Positions 1-7,045 of a stretch of 32,776 bases of DNA are shown here, piece by piece; the first letter of the stretch is position 1, and the number at the start of each line of letters is the position of its first letter. Source of the stretch: UBA2199 sp964628035 (GTDB taxonomy: Bacteria > Acidobacteriota > Aminicenantia > UBA2199); NCBI GenBank assembly GCA_964628035.1, contig CAZVPI010000019.1, positions 1-32,776 on the forward strand. The letters run 5' to 3'. The position numbers were made by a program, and so were the translations under genes. A model generated the notes under the pieces. The model did no database searches. It had not been told where the DNA came from and saw only the letters and a program-made list of their open reading frames with translations.

Positions 1-9
1 TTTGGTTTA

Positions 10-41
10 AGGACTACCTCAAATCAAAAGTGCGAAAAATA
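10..41 (+). repeat. Left-end copy of an inverted motif, probable insertion-sequence end
   Basis: An 11-base block (AGGACTACCTC, 10-20), nine bases, then a 12-base block (GTGCGAAAAATA, 30-41). The same two blocks occur in inverted orientation at 32736-32769, spaced by eleven bases. A perfect TTGACA follows at 43-48, pointing into the window. The coding remnant of a response regulator begins immediately after. Inverted ends with an outward -35 box and a truncated neighbouring gene fit the terminal repeat of a transposable element whose body lies outside the window. The element family is not recognised. Confidence 0.5.
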
Positions 42-46
42 CTTGA

Positions 47-217
47 CACTACCTCCTCGACAGCGACCCCGGCGTCCGCATCATCATGATCTCGGGGTTC
101 ATCGAGGCCGCGGTGAAGGAGTCCATCCTGGCCGGAGGCGTCCGCGAGTTCCTGGCCAAACCTTACACCATGGCGCAGATGCTGCAGCTGGTCAGGAAAG
201 TGCTGGACGCAGAATAG
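47..217 (+). pseudogene. Response regulator receiver domain, 3' fragment
   Basis: The open frame reads to a TAG at 215-217 and gives the second half of a CheY-like receiver domain. Visible features are the beta-4 strand IIMISG with its conserved Ser, and the FLAKPY segment holding the invariant Lys-Pro that follows beta-5. The last helix MLQLVRKVL is intact. The N-terminal half with the phospho-acceptor Asp is missing, and an in-frame TGA at 44-46 lies inside the adjacent repeat. There is no start codon or ribosome site. I infer that the gene was interrupted by the mobile-element end at 10-50. It may alternatively continue beyond a contig break. It probably came from a stand-alone receiver or the C-terminus of a hybrid kinase, because nothing follows the receiver. 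Confidence 0.75.
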
Positions 218-234
218 GGTTCAACGAACCATTG

Positions 235-252
235 GTGTTAGTGTTCGTGTCA
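235..252 (+). repeat. Hexamer tract (GTGTTA/GTGTTC/GTGTCA)
   Basis: Three successive hexamers GTGTTA, GTGTTC, GTGTCA are followed by GCAAGA. The same order, including the trailing GCAAGA, recurs at 5147-5176. A small hairpin, GGTTC-AAC-GAACC (218-230), sits between the stop codon of the response-regulator fragment and this tract. The remaining spacer to 426 is pyrimidine-rich on the + strand and shows no gene. Confidence 0.6.
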
Positions 253-426
253 GCAAGAAACTTAACGAACTGAACATACAGTGCTAGCAGCCACAAAAAA
301 GGAACTCTAGCGAACGGCACCTTTTCAGGTCTTCCCCACATTGGCCTTGCCGATGCCTTGTTCTACCTCTTTTCCTCTGTACAACTCTACCCCTTTATCC
401 CTCATTTCTTCCCTATCGCTTCTTGC

Positions 427-642
427 CTAGAACTTGAATATCTTGGCTAGGGACAGGGGGACGAACTCGCTGGAATGGGCGGCCGGCAGGCGCGGCAGCG
501 GGCAATGAGTGGATCCTCGGGACAGGAAGTTCTCCTGCTGATAGACGGGCGCATAGAGGAAAAACCGGAATTGCGGCGCCGCCCCGCGCGGCGAATGGTA
601 CTCGTAACAGTGAAAGTCCTCGAAAAAGGTAACTTCCGTCAT
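427..642 (-). CDS. Possible small protein, 71 aa, unknown
   Basis: Not recognised. The ATG at 642 is preceded by a strong Shine-Dalgarno (GGAGGTGA, six bases upstream), which is the main reason to list it. The product is aromatic-rich at the N-terminus (FFEDFHCYEYH) and has no signal peptide, membrane segment or known motif. An in-frame ATG at 738 would add 32 residues but has no good ribosome site. A candidate promoter (TGGACA-N17-TATACA) lies at 772-800. The ORF ends in a pyrimidine-rich spacer and has no operon partner. It could be a spurious ORF or a decayed gene. Confidence 0.35.
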   Translation of the reverse strand: MTEVTFFEDFHCYEYHSPRGAAPQFRFFLYAPVYQQENFLSRGSTHCPLPRLPAAHSSEFVPLSLAKIFKF

Positions 643-771
643 GGCTTCACCTCCAGGTGAAAGGCGCGGCCGCTCTGCCCCTGGGCAGGGTCGGAACGGC
701 ACGGGTCCGTCGGGCTGGTTGTACTCGACCTTCCGCATGACAAAGTCATCCCTGTCAAAGAACTCGCTTCA

Positions 772-800
772 TGTATAGTATAAAATGCATCATTTGTCCA
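772..800 (-). promoter_or_regulatory. Candidate promoter toward the 427-642 ORF
   Basis: On the minus strand TGGACA (800-795) and TATACA (777-772) are separated by 17 bases. It lies in a locally AT-rich patch next to a heptamer repeat. The predicted leader would be about 120 bases. Confidence 0.3.
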
Positions 801-808
801 TAGAAAAA

Positions 809-957
809 GACGTCAGACGTTGGACGTTAGTGGTTAGCAGCAAAAATGACCTTGGGCTAGAGGTCTTTGAACGCCTTGCTGACATCTAATGTCTAACGTC
901 TATCGTCTCGTGCTCATTCCTTGCCTTGCTAACGTCTAACGTCTAGCGTCTAACGTC
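809..957. repeat. Heptamer-repeat hairpin element, GACGTTA family
   Basis: The tract is built from 7-base units: CGTCAGA CGTTGG. and CGTTAGT from 811, AATGTCT/AACGTCT/ATCGTCT around 888-908, then TAACGTC, TAACGTC, TAGCGTC, TAACGTC at 930-957. Arms 815-839 and 876-900 are imperfect inverted copies. The minus-strand sequence of 899-946 closely matches 32611-32652, so this is one family present twice in the window. Its right edge supplies the TAG stop codon of the adjoining membrane-protein gene. Confidence 0.8.
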
Positions 958-1445
958 TATTTTCTTCTGCTGCCGAGCACTACGATGACCCCGGCCAGGA
1001 CCAGGAATCCTCCCAGCGGCAGCGAGGTGTCGTAGATCCCGCCGTAAAAAGCGGCGGCCAGTCCGATCAGGATGAAGGCCGGAGCCAGCAGCGGCCCCCG
1101 GCGCTCGATGAAATAGAGGAACAGGAATCCCAGTCCCGGGCCGAGAAGGAAGTTCGGCCAGGTGATCCCCGCCTTGTGCCAATGGCTGTGGGTCAGCCAC
1201 AGGAAATGGCCGCAATAAAAGGTCAGGATGGTGATCGGCACCACGAGTCCGGCTTCCCGCCGTCCCTGCTCCATCAGGCGGATGGCCATGGGGATGACCG
1301 GGACCAAAAGGAACAGCGGCCAGACCCTGGCGGCATGGAGGAAAGGATGAACGTTGTTCAGCAGGAAGAGGATCCCCAGTGCGGCGAGCAGGATGCCGCC
1401 CGCCAGTGACGCCGTCCGCGCCCTGTGTTCCGTTCTTTCCGACAT
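957..1445 (-). CDS. Small polytopic membrane protein (LiaF/DUF5668-like transmembrane region)
   Basis: The 162-residue product is almost entirely hydrophobic. Apparent membrane segments start around residues 15, 40, 70, 95, 115 and 140, separated by short basic loops (RLMEQGRR, FIERRG). The segment GGILLAALGILFLLNN followed by WPLFLLVP resembles the transmembrane unit of LiaF/DUF5668-type proteins, which are small regulators or envelope-stress proteins. No soluble domain is present. The start at 1445 was chosen over an upstream ATG at 1481 because AAGGAGG lies five bases before it. The gene stands alone. Its stop codon TAG (957-959) is part of the heptamer repeat on its 3' side, so the C-terminus (GSRRK) may have been reset by that repeat. 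Function is unknown. Confidence 0.8.
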   Translation of the reverse strand: MSERTEHRARTASLAGGILLAALGILFLLNNVHPFLHAARVWPLFLLVPVIPMAIRLMEQGRREAGLVVPITILTFYCGHFLWLTHSHWHKAGITWPNFLLGPGLGFLFLYFIERRGPLLAPAFILIGLAAAFYGGIYDTSLPLGGFLVLAGVIVVLGSRRK

Positions 1446-1585
1446 GGTGCCTCCTTGTTCGCAAGAATAACGGATTTCCACCCCCCGTAGTTCACGGGCT
1501 GGTGCTATCTCGAAAGGGCATTCGGGCGCAAACCGCGGCTGTGACCCAGCCGGGGCAGGAGCGAAGGCGGAAATCGGGGCCGCCC

Positions 1586-1614
1586 TTGAGCTTCCGTCCC
1601 GCCTGGCCTACAAT
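1586..1614 (+). promoter_or_regulatory. Promoter of the GH-A glycosidase gene, leaderless geometry
   Basis: TTGAGC (1586-1591), 17 bases, TACAAT (1609-1614). The GTG start at 1621 is only six bases past the -10 box, so the predicted transcription start falls on or beside the start codon. No Shine-Dalgarno is present. Confidence 0.6.
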
Positions 1615-1620
1615 GCGCGG

Positions 1621-2637
1621 GTGAACTCACTGCTGAGGCATTTTTTCGAGCTGCGCCGCCGCCTGCGGCGGGCCCTGGCCCGATTTTTCCGCCTGCCGCC
1701 AGCGCCGGCGCCGCCCCGGCGCCTGGCCGCCGGCGGCGAAGCCCTCCCCTTTCTCGTCGGCATCAATCTTCCCTGGGTCCGCTACGGCGGGGATTTCGGG
1801 GCCAGCGCCTGGAGCCCGGAAGGCGGGGTGGCCAGGCCGGAGCGCCGCGAGGAACTCAGGCTCCATCTCAACGACCTGAAGGCGCGCGGGTTCGATGTCG
1901 TCCGCTGGTTCCTTTTCTGCGACGGCCGCGCCGGCATCCGCTTCACCCGCGCCGGCACGCCGATCGGCCCGGACGAGCGCCTGCTTGCCGACCTCGACGC
2001 CGCCCTGGAGGAGCTGGCGGCCGCGCGCATGAAGGTCCTCTTCGTCCTCTTTGACTTCCTGTGGTTTGACAGGCCGGCGCTCGTCAACGGCGTGCAGACC
2101 GGCGGCCGCGCCCACGTCGTGACCCACGCGGCCAAGCAGCGGCATCTTCGCCGCCGCCTGCTGCGGCCGCTGCTGGAGCGCTATGGCCGCTCAGGGCAAA
2201 TTCTTGCCTGGGACATCGTCAACGAGCCCGAGTGGGTCACGCGGGGCTGGGGGGGCGGCATCATCGGCCCCGCGGTCCCCTTTTTGAAGATGCGCCGTTT
2301 CATCAAAAGGGTCGCCCGGCTGGTCCACCGTCACGGCACGCAGCCGGTCACGTCAGGGCTGGCCAACGCCGCCGGCATCCCCCTGGTCCGAGGCTGCGGC
2401 CTGGATTTCTACCAGGTCCATTGGTACGACCGCTGGCGAAGCATCGCTCCCCTGGAGCGGCCCGTCGATGGCTGGGACATCGACCGGCCGCTGCTGCTGG
2501 GCGAATTCCCCACCCGGGGCTCCTCGCTCTCTCGGCAGGCGATCGTCGATGCGGCCCGCGAAAGCGGTTATTGCGGCGCCCTGGCCTGGTCATGGCTGGC
2601 CAAGGACGAGTTCTCGGGGATGAAGGCGCGCTCCTGA
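1621..2637 (+). CDS. Glycoside hydrolase, clan GH-A (GH5-like TIM barrel)
   Basis: A 338-residue protein with the marks of a retaining clan GH-A glycosidase. The acid/base motif is NEP at 201-203 (in DIVNEPEW), at the end of the expected beta-4. A second conserved Glu lies at 295 in LLGEFP, the usual nucleophile strand. Aromatic residues typical of sugar clefts flank both (WFLF, DFLWF, HWYDRW). The first 40 residues are Arg-rich with no clear signal peptide, so it may be cytoplasmic or membrane-associated. Family and substrate cannot be assigned, but GH5-type mannanases and cellulases are the closest pattern. The GTG start is supported by the promoter just upstream (leaderless). Transcribed alone and convergent with the cyclase gene. 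Confidence 0.8.
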   Translation: MNSLLRHFFELRRRLRRALARFFRLPPAPAPPRRLAAGGEALPFLVGINLPWVRYGGDFGASAWSPEGGVARPERREELRLHLNDLKARGFDVVRWFLFCDGRAGIRFTRAGTPIGPDERLLADLDAALEELAAARMKVLFVLFDFLWFDRPALVNGVQTGGRAHVVTHAAKQRHLRRRLLRPLLERYGRSGQILAWDIVNEPEWVTRGWGGGIIGPAVPFLKMRRFIKRVARLVHRHGTQPVTSGLANAAGIPLVRGCGLDFYQVHWYDRWRSIAPLERPVDGWDIDRPLLLGEFPTRGSSLSRQAIVDAARESGYCGALAWSWLAKDEFSGMKARS

Positions 2638-2648
2638 ACATGTGAACT

Positions 2649-2676
2649 CGGCGTACGGCCCACGGCGTACGGCAAC
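2649..2676 (+). repeat. Heptamer tract, GGCGTAC family
   Basis: Four consecutive heptamers: CGGCGTA, CGGCCCA, CGGCGTA, CGGCAAC, beginning eleven bases after the stop of the glycosidase gene. The inverted form occurs at 3805-3832. Confidence 0.7.
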
Positions 2677-2787
2677 CGCAACGAAGCGCATTCAGGGAAG
2701 ACAAGGGACAAGCTGAGGGAAAAAGGAGGGAAGAGAGAGTGGCAATGCCCGGTGCGAAAAGGCCATGGATCGTTTCTCGGCTCTCCG

Positions 2788-2871
2788 CCGCCAGGAATCA
2801 AAGAAAACATTCTTGGCGGAAGGCGCAAGGGGAAAAAGAGGTCAACGGGGGTCTTGTTTGCCTTGCGCCTT
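2788..2871. terminator. Two back-to-back hairpins between convergent genes
   Basis: Hairpin 1: arms 2788-2798 and 2809-2819 (ten of eleven bases pair, ten-base loop). Hairpin 2: perfect 11-bp arms 2820-2830 and 2861-2871 (AAGGCGCAAGG). They sit in the 265-base spacer between the convergent glycosidase and cyclase genes, and probably act as a bidirectional terminator or repeat element. No long T-run follows. Confidence 0.5.
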
Positions 2872-2902
2872 GAACCTTACGCCCCGCGCCGAGTTGCGAT
2901 CC

Positions 2903-3565
2903 TCAGTTCCTTGGATTCAGGACCGCAACAGCTCTTATAGGCGACCCGTCGGCGTCGGCGATCTTCAGCGGCAGGCAGGAGAACAGGAACTCCCTGCCGA
3001 CCAGCGGCGCAAGGTCGCCCAGGTTCTCGATGATCACCATGTCGGCGGCGAAGAGGGCGCGATGGACAGGCAGGTCGCGGGAATCGATCTCGTCGACGGA
3101 GATGGTGTCGACGCCATAGCCCTTGAGCCCAAGCCCGGCCAGCCAGCGGGCGGCGGCGGCGGACAGGACCGGATAGCGGCCGAAATACTCGCCTGCGCCC
3201 CAGTGCCTGGCCCAGCCCGTGTGCAGCAGTGCGAAATCGGCGCCGCGCAGCGCCGCAGCGCCGGGTTTCAGGTCATCGGCTTCGACCGCGCGGCCGCGCA
3301 CTGCGGTAACATCGAGCGCCACACCGGGGCCGAAGAATTTGCCGGCCGGGAAGCCGTCCAGGCGCAGGGCGCCCGGCAGGATGTGCCCCGGGGCGTCGAT
3401 GTGGGTGCCGGTATGGGAAACCAGGTGGAGCATCTTCTCGGCGAAGCCGTTGCGCTCGATGGTGTAGGCCTCGTCCAGGCGGGGGGCCTCGGTGCCCGGG
3501 AAAACGGGCATGGTTTCGCAGATGGGATGGGTCAGGTCGAAGATCTCCAGAGTCGGGCGGGTCAT
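2903..3565 (-). CDS. Cyclase-family metal hydrolase (kynurenine formamidase-like)
   Basis: A 220-residue protein of the cyclase/KynB-like family, which holds Zn- or Mn-dependent amidohydrolases including arylformamidases and polyketide cyclase-like enzymes. The diagnostic HxGTHxDxPxH motif is complete: His51, His55, Asp57, His61. The N-terminal DLTHPI strand (residues 10-15) and PVFPG are also typical, and length matches the family. The start at 3565 has GGAGGA at a good distance; longer upstream starts run through the promoter and repeat DNA. A strong promoter (TTGACT-N18-TATGAT) lies at 3593-3622. No tryptophan-degradation genes are nearby, so the substrate is open. Probably cytosolic. Confidence 0.85.
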   Translation of the reverse strand: MTRPTLEIFDLTHPICETMPVFPGTEAPRLDEAYTIERNGFAEKMLHLVSHTGTHIDAPGHILPGALRLDGFPAGKFFGPGVALDVTAVRGRAVEADDLKPGAAALRGADFALLHTGWARHWGAGEYFGRYPVLSAAAARWLAGLGLKGYGVDTISVDEIDSRDLPVHRALFAADMVIIENLGDLAPLVGREFLFSCLPLKIADADGSPIRAVAVLNPRN

Positions 3566-3592
3566 GGGCGTTCCTCCATCTGAAAAGCGCCC

Positions 3593-3622
3593 ATCATACG
3601 GCAATCCCCCCCGGCAAGTCAA
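3593..3622 (-). promoter_or_regulatory. Promoter of the cyclase gene
   Basis: On the minus strand TTGACT (3622-3617), 18 bases, TATGAT (3598-3593). Start codon 27 bases further on, with a Shine-Dalgarno between. Confidence 0.65.
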
Positions 3623-3640
3623 GCTCAAAGACAGTAACGG

Positions 3641-3658
3641 GGATGGTGATGGTAGCAG
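3641..3658 (+). repeat. Hexamer tract (GGATGG TGATGG TAGCAG)
   Basis: Three degenerate hexamers. A related tract, TGATGG TGATGG GGGCAG, is at 13028-13045. It lies in the 272-base spacer (3566-3837) that also holds the cyclase promoter and the GGCGTAC-family tract. Confidence 0.45.
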
Positions 3659-3804
3659 CATCAATCGCATTCGTAGGGAAGCCCGGGGATTTTTTGAGTT
3701 CCATAACCGCCATGCCGAGCGCTTTGGCTGCGTCGGACGTCGAACCTCTGGCTTCGCAGCGCCCTTGCCGTACGCCGTCTGCCCCCTCGGCGGGGACCTC
3801 TAGG

Positions 3805-3832
3805 GCCGTACGCCGTACGCCCAGTGCCGACT
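3805..3832 (+). repeat. Heptamer tract, GCCGTAC family
   Basis: Four consecutive heptamers GCCGTAC, GCCGTAC, GCCCAGT, GCCGACT, with a partial copy at 3767-3778. They end six bases before the stop codon of the OmpA-domain gene on the minus strand. This is the reverse-complement orientation of the tract at 2649-2676. Confidence 0.7.
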
Positions 3833-3837
3833 TCGGT

Positions 3838-5064
3838 CTATTCTCGGACCAGCTCCACCCGGCGGTTCTGCGCCCGCCCCAGCTCGGTGGCGTTGTCGGC
3901 GACCGGCTTGCTCTCGCCGAATCCTTTCGTGCGCAGCCGGCCGGCGTCGATGCCGCCGGCGACAAGGTAGGCCTTGACCGACTCGGCGCGCCTCTGCGAA
4001 AGCTCCAGGTTGTGGGCGTCGCCGCCGCTGGAGTCGGTGTGCCCCTCGATCAGCACCCTCCATCCCGCTTCGCCTTTCAGCACGCCCAGGACTTCCTCCA
4101 GGACGGGCTTGGACTCGGGGCGCAGGATCGCCGAGTCCAGGTCGAACAGGATGCCGTAGACCCGGGCCCGCCCTTCGCTCAGCAGCTTCTTCCGCACCTC
4201 GCCGCCCACCGAGCCGCTCCAGTGCGGGCAGCCGCCCACCTCGGCGCCCAGCTTCCTGCCATGCCATTCGCCGGCGGGCGCGCCTTTTTCCTGGCCGCCG
4301 CGCCACCAGTAGCCGCGAAAGCTCCTGCCGTCGGGGGCGAAGACCATGACGGCCGGGCCTCGGTCGTCGGGGCCGCCCGCCTCCTGCCAGGTGATCTTCA
4401 TCAGCCGCCCCTCGATGGCGCCGCTCAGCAGCCCGCCGTCGAACTCGTAGCAGCCGCTCAGCGCCGTGCCCTGCTGGCGCACGTGAAACTTGGAATAGGT
4501 GGTTTCGTAGGTGCCGGAAACGCTCTCCAGCGGGGCGGCGGACGCGGACTTGGCGCCGATTCCCCTGATCGAGAACAACTCGGTCCACGATTCGCTGCCA
4601 TGGTTGGAGTGGAGGGTCAGGCGCACCCAGCGTCCCCTGACCGCCTTGGCCGCCGGGAAGCGCTGGTTGTCGGTTCTGTCGGCCAGCACCGCCTTCAGCA
4701 CGGGCTCGAACCCTTCCTTCATGGAGACGGGGGAAACCTCCACCGTAAGCTCCTTGGCACCGGCCCCCTCCTCATCGACATGGGCGTTATCGAACTCAAA
4801 GCGCTCAATGACCGCCGGGGCGATCATTTCAAGGACGAACACGTTGTCCCTGGTCTTGCCCGTCTCGCAGGCCCAGCCCGATTCAGCGCTGTCGTCCAGC
4901 AGGTTGGCCGCCGGCCACCCTCCGTAAGAGGCCGGTTCGACCACCGGCAGCGTCCCCTCGTGCAGCGAAAGCAGGTTGACCTTCTCCGGGGCGGCCTGCC
5001 CCAAGGCCGGCATGGCGACGGCAGACATCAAAAAAGCCAAAGCATACACGGTCGATTTGCCCAT
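3838..5064 (-). CDS. Exported discoidin-like / OmpA C-terminal domain protein
   Basis: A 408-residue envelope protein. Residues 1-24 form a signal peptide (hydrophobic core then ALGQAA). Residues about 35-155 look like a discoidin/F5-8C-type beta-sandwich (ANLLDDSAESGW, RWVRLTLHSN). A middle beta-rich segment with two GxYE/GCYEF stretches follows. Residues about 295-408 are an OmpA-family peptidoglycan-binding domain (FDLDSAILRPES, IEGHTDSSG, LSQRRAESV, NRRVEL). It should sit in the periplasm or outer membrane and bind peptidoglycan non-covalently while the N-domain binds glycan or protein. The start at 5064 has GAGGAGGG in range; a longer frame to 5136 crosses the promoter (5089-5117). No lipobox Cys is seen. 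Confidence 0.85.
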   Translation of the reverse strand: MGKSTVYALAFLMSAVAMPALGQAAPEKVNLLSLHEGTLPVVEPASYGGWPAANLLDDSAESGWACETGKTRDNVFVLEMIAPAVIERFEFDNAHVDEEGAGAKELTVEVSPVSMKEGFEPVLKAVLADRTDNQRFPAAKAVRGRWVRLTLHSNHGSESWTELFSIRGIGAKSASAAPLESVSGTYETTYSKFHVRQQGTALSGCYEFDGGLLSGAIEGRLMKITWQEAGGPDDRGPAVMVFAPDGRSFRGYWWRGGQEKGAPAGEWHGRKLGAEVGGCPHWSGSVGGEVRKKLLSEGRARVYGILFDLDSAILRPESKPVLEEVLGVLKGEAGWRVLIEGHTDSSGGDAHNLELSQRRAESVKAYLVAGGIDAGRLRTKGFGESKPVADNATELGRAQNRRVELVRE

Positions 5065-5088
5065 GGTTCCCTCCTCTCGGACAGTCCC

Positions 5089-5117
5089 AGCATAGCCCCA
5101 AGGCCGTTTTTTGTAAA
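5089..5117 (-). promoter_or_regulatory. Promoter of the OmpA-domain gene
   Basis: TTTACA (5117-5112), 17 bases, TATGCT (5094-5089) on the minus strand, 24 bases before the start codon. Confidence 0.55.
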
Positions 5118-5146
5118 GATGACCGGAACAACGCAAAGGACTCTAC

Positions 5147-5436
5147 GTGTTAGTGTTCGTTTTCGTGTTAGCAAGAAACCCGATGAGCCAATAAGGAAAA
5201 TTGCAGCGTTGCCGGCAGCGATAAAATAGTCTCTCGTGATTCGAGGCAAACAGGGCTTTTCTATCGCTTAGAGCCTGGTTCAGGTGATAAGGCATTTGGG
5301 ATTGGGGAACAGCGTCGGGAGATCTAGTGCGAGATCCAGCAAGACGCTAGCAAGGCAACAGCCGGACTCCGGCCATTCATGGATCTGAAAGAAGAGATCT
5401 GTTCACGCAGTTCCCAACACGAACACCAACACCAAG
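5147..5436. repeat. Intergenic element with inverted hexamer arms
   Basis: Left arm 5147-5170: GTGTTA, GTGTTC, GTTTTC, GTGTTA, followed by GCAAGA. Right arm 5413-5436: CCCAAC, ACGAAC, ACCAAC, ACCAAG, the inverted form. The core contains an AGCGATA/TATCGCT pair (5217-5223, 5262-5268) enclosing CTCG-TGATT-CGAG. No coding potential is apparent. It fills the spacer between two minus-strand genes. Confidence 0.6.
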
Positions 5437-5456
5437 AGGGAGGCGGACCTTTCCCG

Positions 5457-6140
5457 TCAACGAAACAGTTTCGCCAACAGCTTTCCGATCGCGGGCAGCA
5501 GGTCCAGCTCCAGGTCGCGGCGCTCGGGCTCGGGGCGCGAATGGGAGAAGGCCTGGTCGATGCGGGCGAACTGCATTTTCTTCTTTTCCTGCTCAAGCTC
5601 GAGACGCGCCAGCTCCAGCTCCCGCTCCCGGCGCACGAGGCCGCCGCCGGCCTTCATCCACTCCAGGATCTGGCGCAGCTCGCCGCCGTCGAGCCACATG
5701 CCGTGCTCGCGGCACTGGTCGGCGATGACGCCGCTGCGCGGACCGAAATTGACGCGGTTCATCAAGCGGCGGCAGACCGGGCAATCGATGTAGCGGACCG
5801 CATACTCGTCCCGGCGCCGTACGCCCTGGACCTCCTTCAGCCGCTGGGGGTCGATGGCATGGACGTTGGCCACCACCTTCTCCAACAGGACGTCCAGCTC
5901 GCCGGGATCGAAAAAGAGCCCCAGGCACTTGGGGCAGCGCTCGATCAGGAATTTTCCCTGCAGCTGCAGGTCGAGCGTCTGCAGGGGGATGTGGCAGCGC
6001 GGACAGATGCGGTCCGAGGCGGGGGCCTCGACCGTGTAGCGGTGGACGGCCTTCAGGTCGACGTCCTGCCGCGTGCGGCAGTAGTCGCACACCAGCAGAG
6101 TCCCGCGCAGCGGCGCGCCGCAGTTCACGCAATTGGCCAT
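5457..6140 (-). CDS. Zinc-ribbon protein with two zf-TFIIB-type modules
   Basis: 227 residues. An N-terminal zinc finger has Cys4, Cys7, Cys18 and Cys21. A first zf-TFIIB-type ribbon follows: Cys46/Cys49, Cys69/Cys72 with the characteristic GLFFDPGEL tail. A second, around residues 118-155, has CPVC and CREHGMWLDGGEL. The C-terminal 60 residues are charged and predicted helical or coiled coil (REREL...ARLELEQEKKK). Proteins of this type are common in bacteria but mostly uncharacterised; metal binding is the only safe statement. The start at 6140 has AAGGTAAC upstream and a good promoter at 6160-6188. Monocistronic by spacing. Probably cytosolic. Confidence 0.85.
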   Translation of the reverse strand: MANCVNCGAPLRGTLLVCDYCRTRQDVDLKAVHRYTVEAPASDRICPRCHIPLQTLDLQLQGKFLIERCPKCLGLFFDPGELDVLLEKVVANVHAIDPQRLKEVQGVRRRDEYAVRYIDCPVCRRLMNRVNFGPRSGVIADQCREHGMWLDGGELRQILEWMKAGGGLVRRERELELARLELEQEKKKMQFARIDQAFSHSRPEPERRDLELDLLPAIGKLLAKLFR

Positions 6141-6159
6141 AGTCCGTTACCTTGGTCTC

Positions 6160-6188
6160 ATTCTAGCCAAGACGGGATGGAATGGCAA
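6160..6188 (-). promoter_or_regulatory. Promoter of the zinc-ribbon gene
   Basis: TTGCCA (6188-6183), 17 bases, TAGAAT (6165-6160) on the minus strand, 19 bases from the ATG. Confidence 0.65.
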
Positions 6189-6195
6189 TGCCCTC

Positions 6196-6276
6196 AGTGA
6201 CGAGTGACGAGGAAACGCATTGGTGCGACCTATCCCTTAGGATCTCATTCTTCCTTGTCACTCCTCACTTGTCACT
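6196..6276. repeat. Heptamer-repeat hairpin, GTGACGA family
   Basis: Arms 6196-6214 (AGTGACG AGTGACG AGGAA) and 6251-6269 pair at 17 of 19 positions around a 36-base loop. The right arm continues as heptamers TTGTCAC, TCCTCAC, TTGTCAC and abuts the stop codon (6275-6277) of the minus-strand outer-membrane protein gene. A same-family tract follows ktrA at 19772. It may terminate or stabilise the transcript. Confidence 0.75.
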
Positions 6277-7045
6277 ACAGTTCATATCCCAAGCTCAGCT
6301 CCAGCGCGATGACCGGGGCCCGCAGGTAGCGGCGATGGCGCGGCCCGCTCACGCCGTCGAAGAGATCGGTGACATCGATCCCTTTCACGGGGCCGAACGC
6401 GTACAGGTAGCCGGCATAGCGGTAGAGCAGGCTGGCGCTGAAGAACATGCGCCCCGAGACCGGCGCCATGAAGCCGGCGCCGGCGTTGGCCCCCACCCCG
6501 GCGTAGGTGGCGTCGAAGGCCTTGCCCGCTCCGTCCACGGAGCCGTTGCGCACGCGCAGCCAGGGGAAATTGAGGCCGAAGTGCAAGAAGGGGCGCAGGC
6601 GCGCCGAGCGCAGCAGGAAGGTGCGGGCATTGACCTGGACCTGGCGGGCGACGGCCGTGGCGTCGCCGGCCCGCGTGGAGGCGTCGTGCCCGGAGACCAG
6701 GTAGGAAAGGGCCCAGAGCCCCGAGCGGAAGCGGCGGCCGATGCCGATGCCGAATCCCAGGCTGGACTTGACCCGCGGCACATAAAAGACCTGGTCGGCA
6801 TTGCCGAGAACGGCGGCGCCGTCGAGGTCGCCGGCCTGGAAAGAGAGATACTGGCTCGTCGCCTCGAGAAAGAAAGCCCCGCCGTCTCCCGGGCGGCCGG
6901 GAGGCGGCCCTTCCTGAGCGGCGAGTGGCGATGACAGCAGCAAGGCCAGGAAAGCGAGCATCCCTTGCCGCGCCGCTGCCGGCCCCGGGGCGGAACGCCG
7001 TCGGGCCCGCGCGCCGCGGCCGGGACCGGCCCTGCGCCCGCTCAC
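6275..7045 (-). CDS. Outer-membrane beta-barrel-like protein, unknown
   Basis: Not assigned to a named family. The hydrophobic stretch LAFLALLLSS ending in LAAQ is a signal peptide. The rest alternates polar and aromatic/hydrophobic residues with many glycines and ends in an aromatic-containing terminal strand (LELSLGYEL), as in outer-membrane barrels. Two starts are possible. GTG at 7045 overlaps the upstream stop by four bases (GTGA), suggesting translational coupling, but gives a long Arg-rich n-region. ATG at 6961 gives a normal signal peptide (228 aa) but no well-spaced ribosome site. I list the coupled start with low certainty. It forms a two-gene operon with the anchored protein upstream. 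The stop is followed at once by the GTGACGA-family repeat. Confidence 0.7.
   Translation of the reverse strand: MSGRRAGPGRGARARRRSAPGPAAARQGMLAFLALLLSSPLAAQEGPPPGRPGDGGAFFLEATSQYLSFQAGDLDGAAVLGNADQVFYVPRVKSSLGFGIGIGRRFRSGLWALSYLVSGHDASTRAGDATAVARQVQVNARTFLLRSARLRPFLHFGLNFPWLRVRNGSVDGAGKAFDATYAGVGANAGAGFMAPVSGRMFFSASLLYRYAGYLYAFGPVKGIDVTDLFDGVSGPRHRRYLRAPVIALELSLGYEL

Noticed and set aside
218..230. tRNA T-arm-like sequence GGTTCAACGAACC
   Set aside because: The loop is three bases, not seven, and no acceptor, D or anticodon arms can be placed around it.
2788..2871. Small plus-strand ORFs covering the hairpins
   Set aside because: They read through palindromes, lack ribosome sites and have no codon bias like the neighbouring genes.
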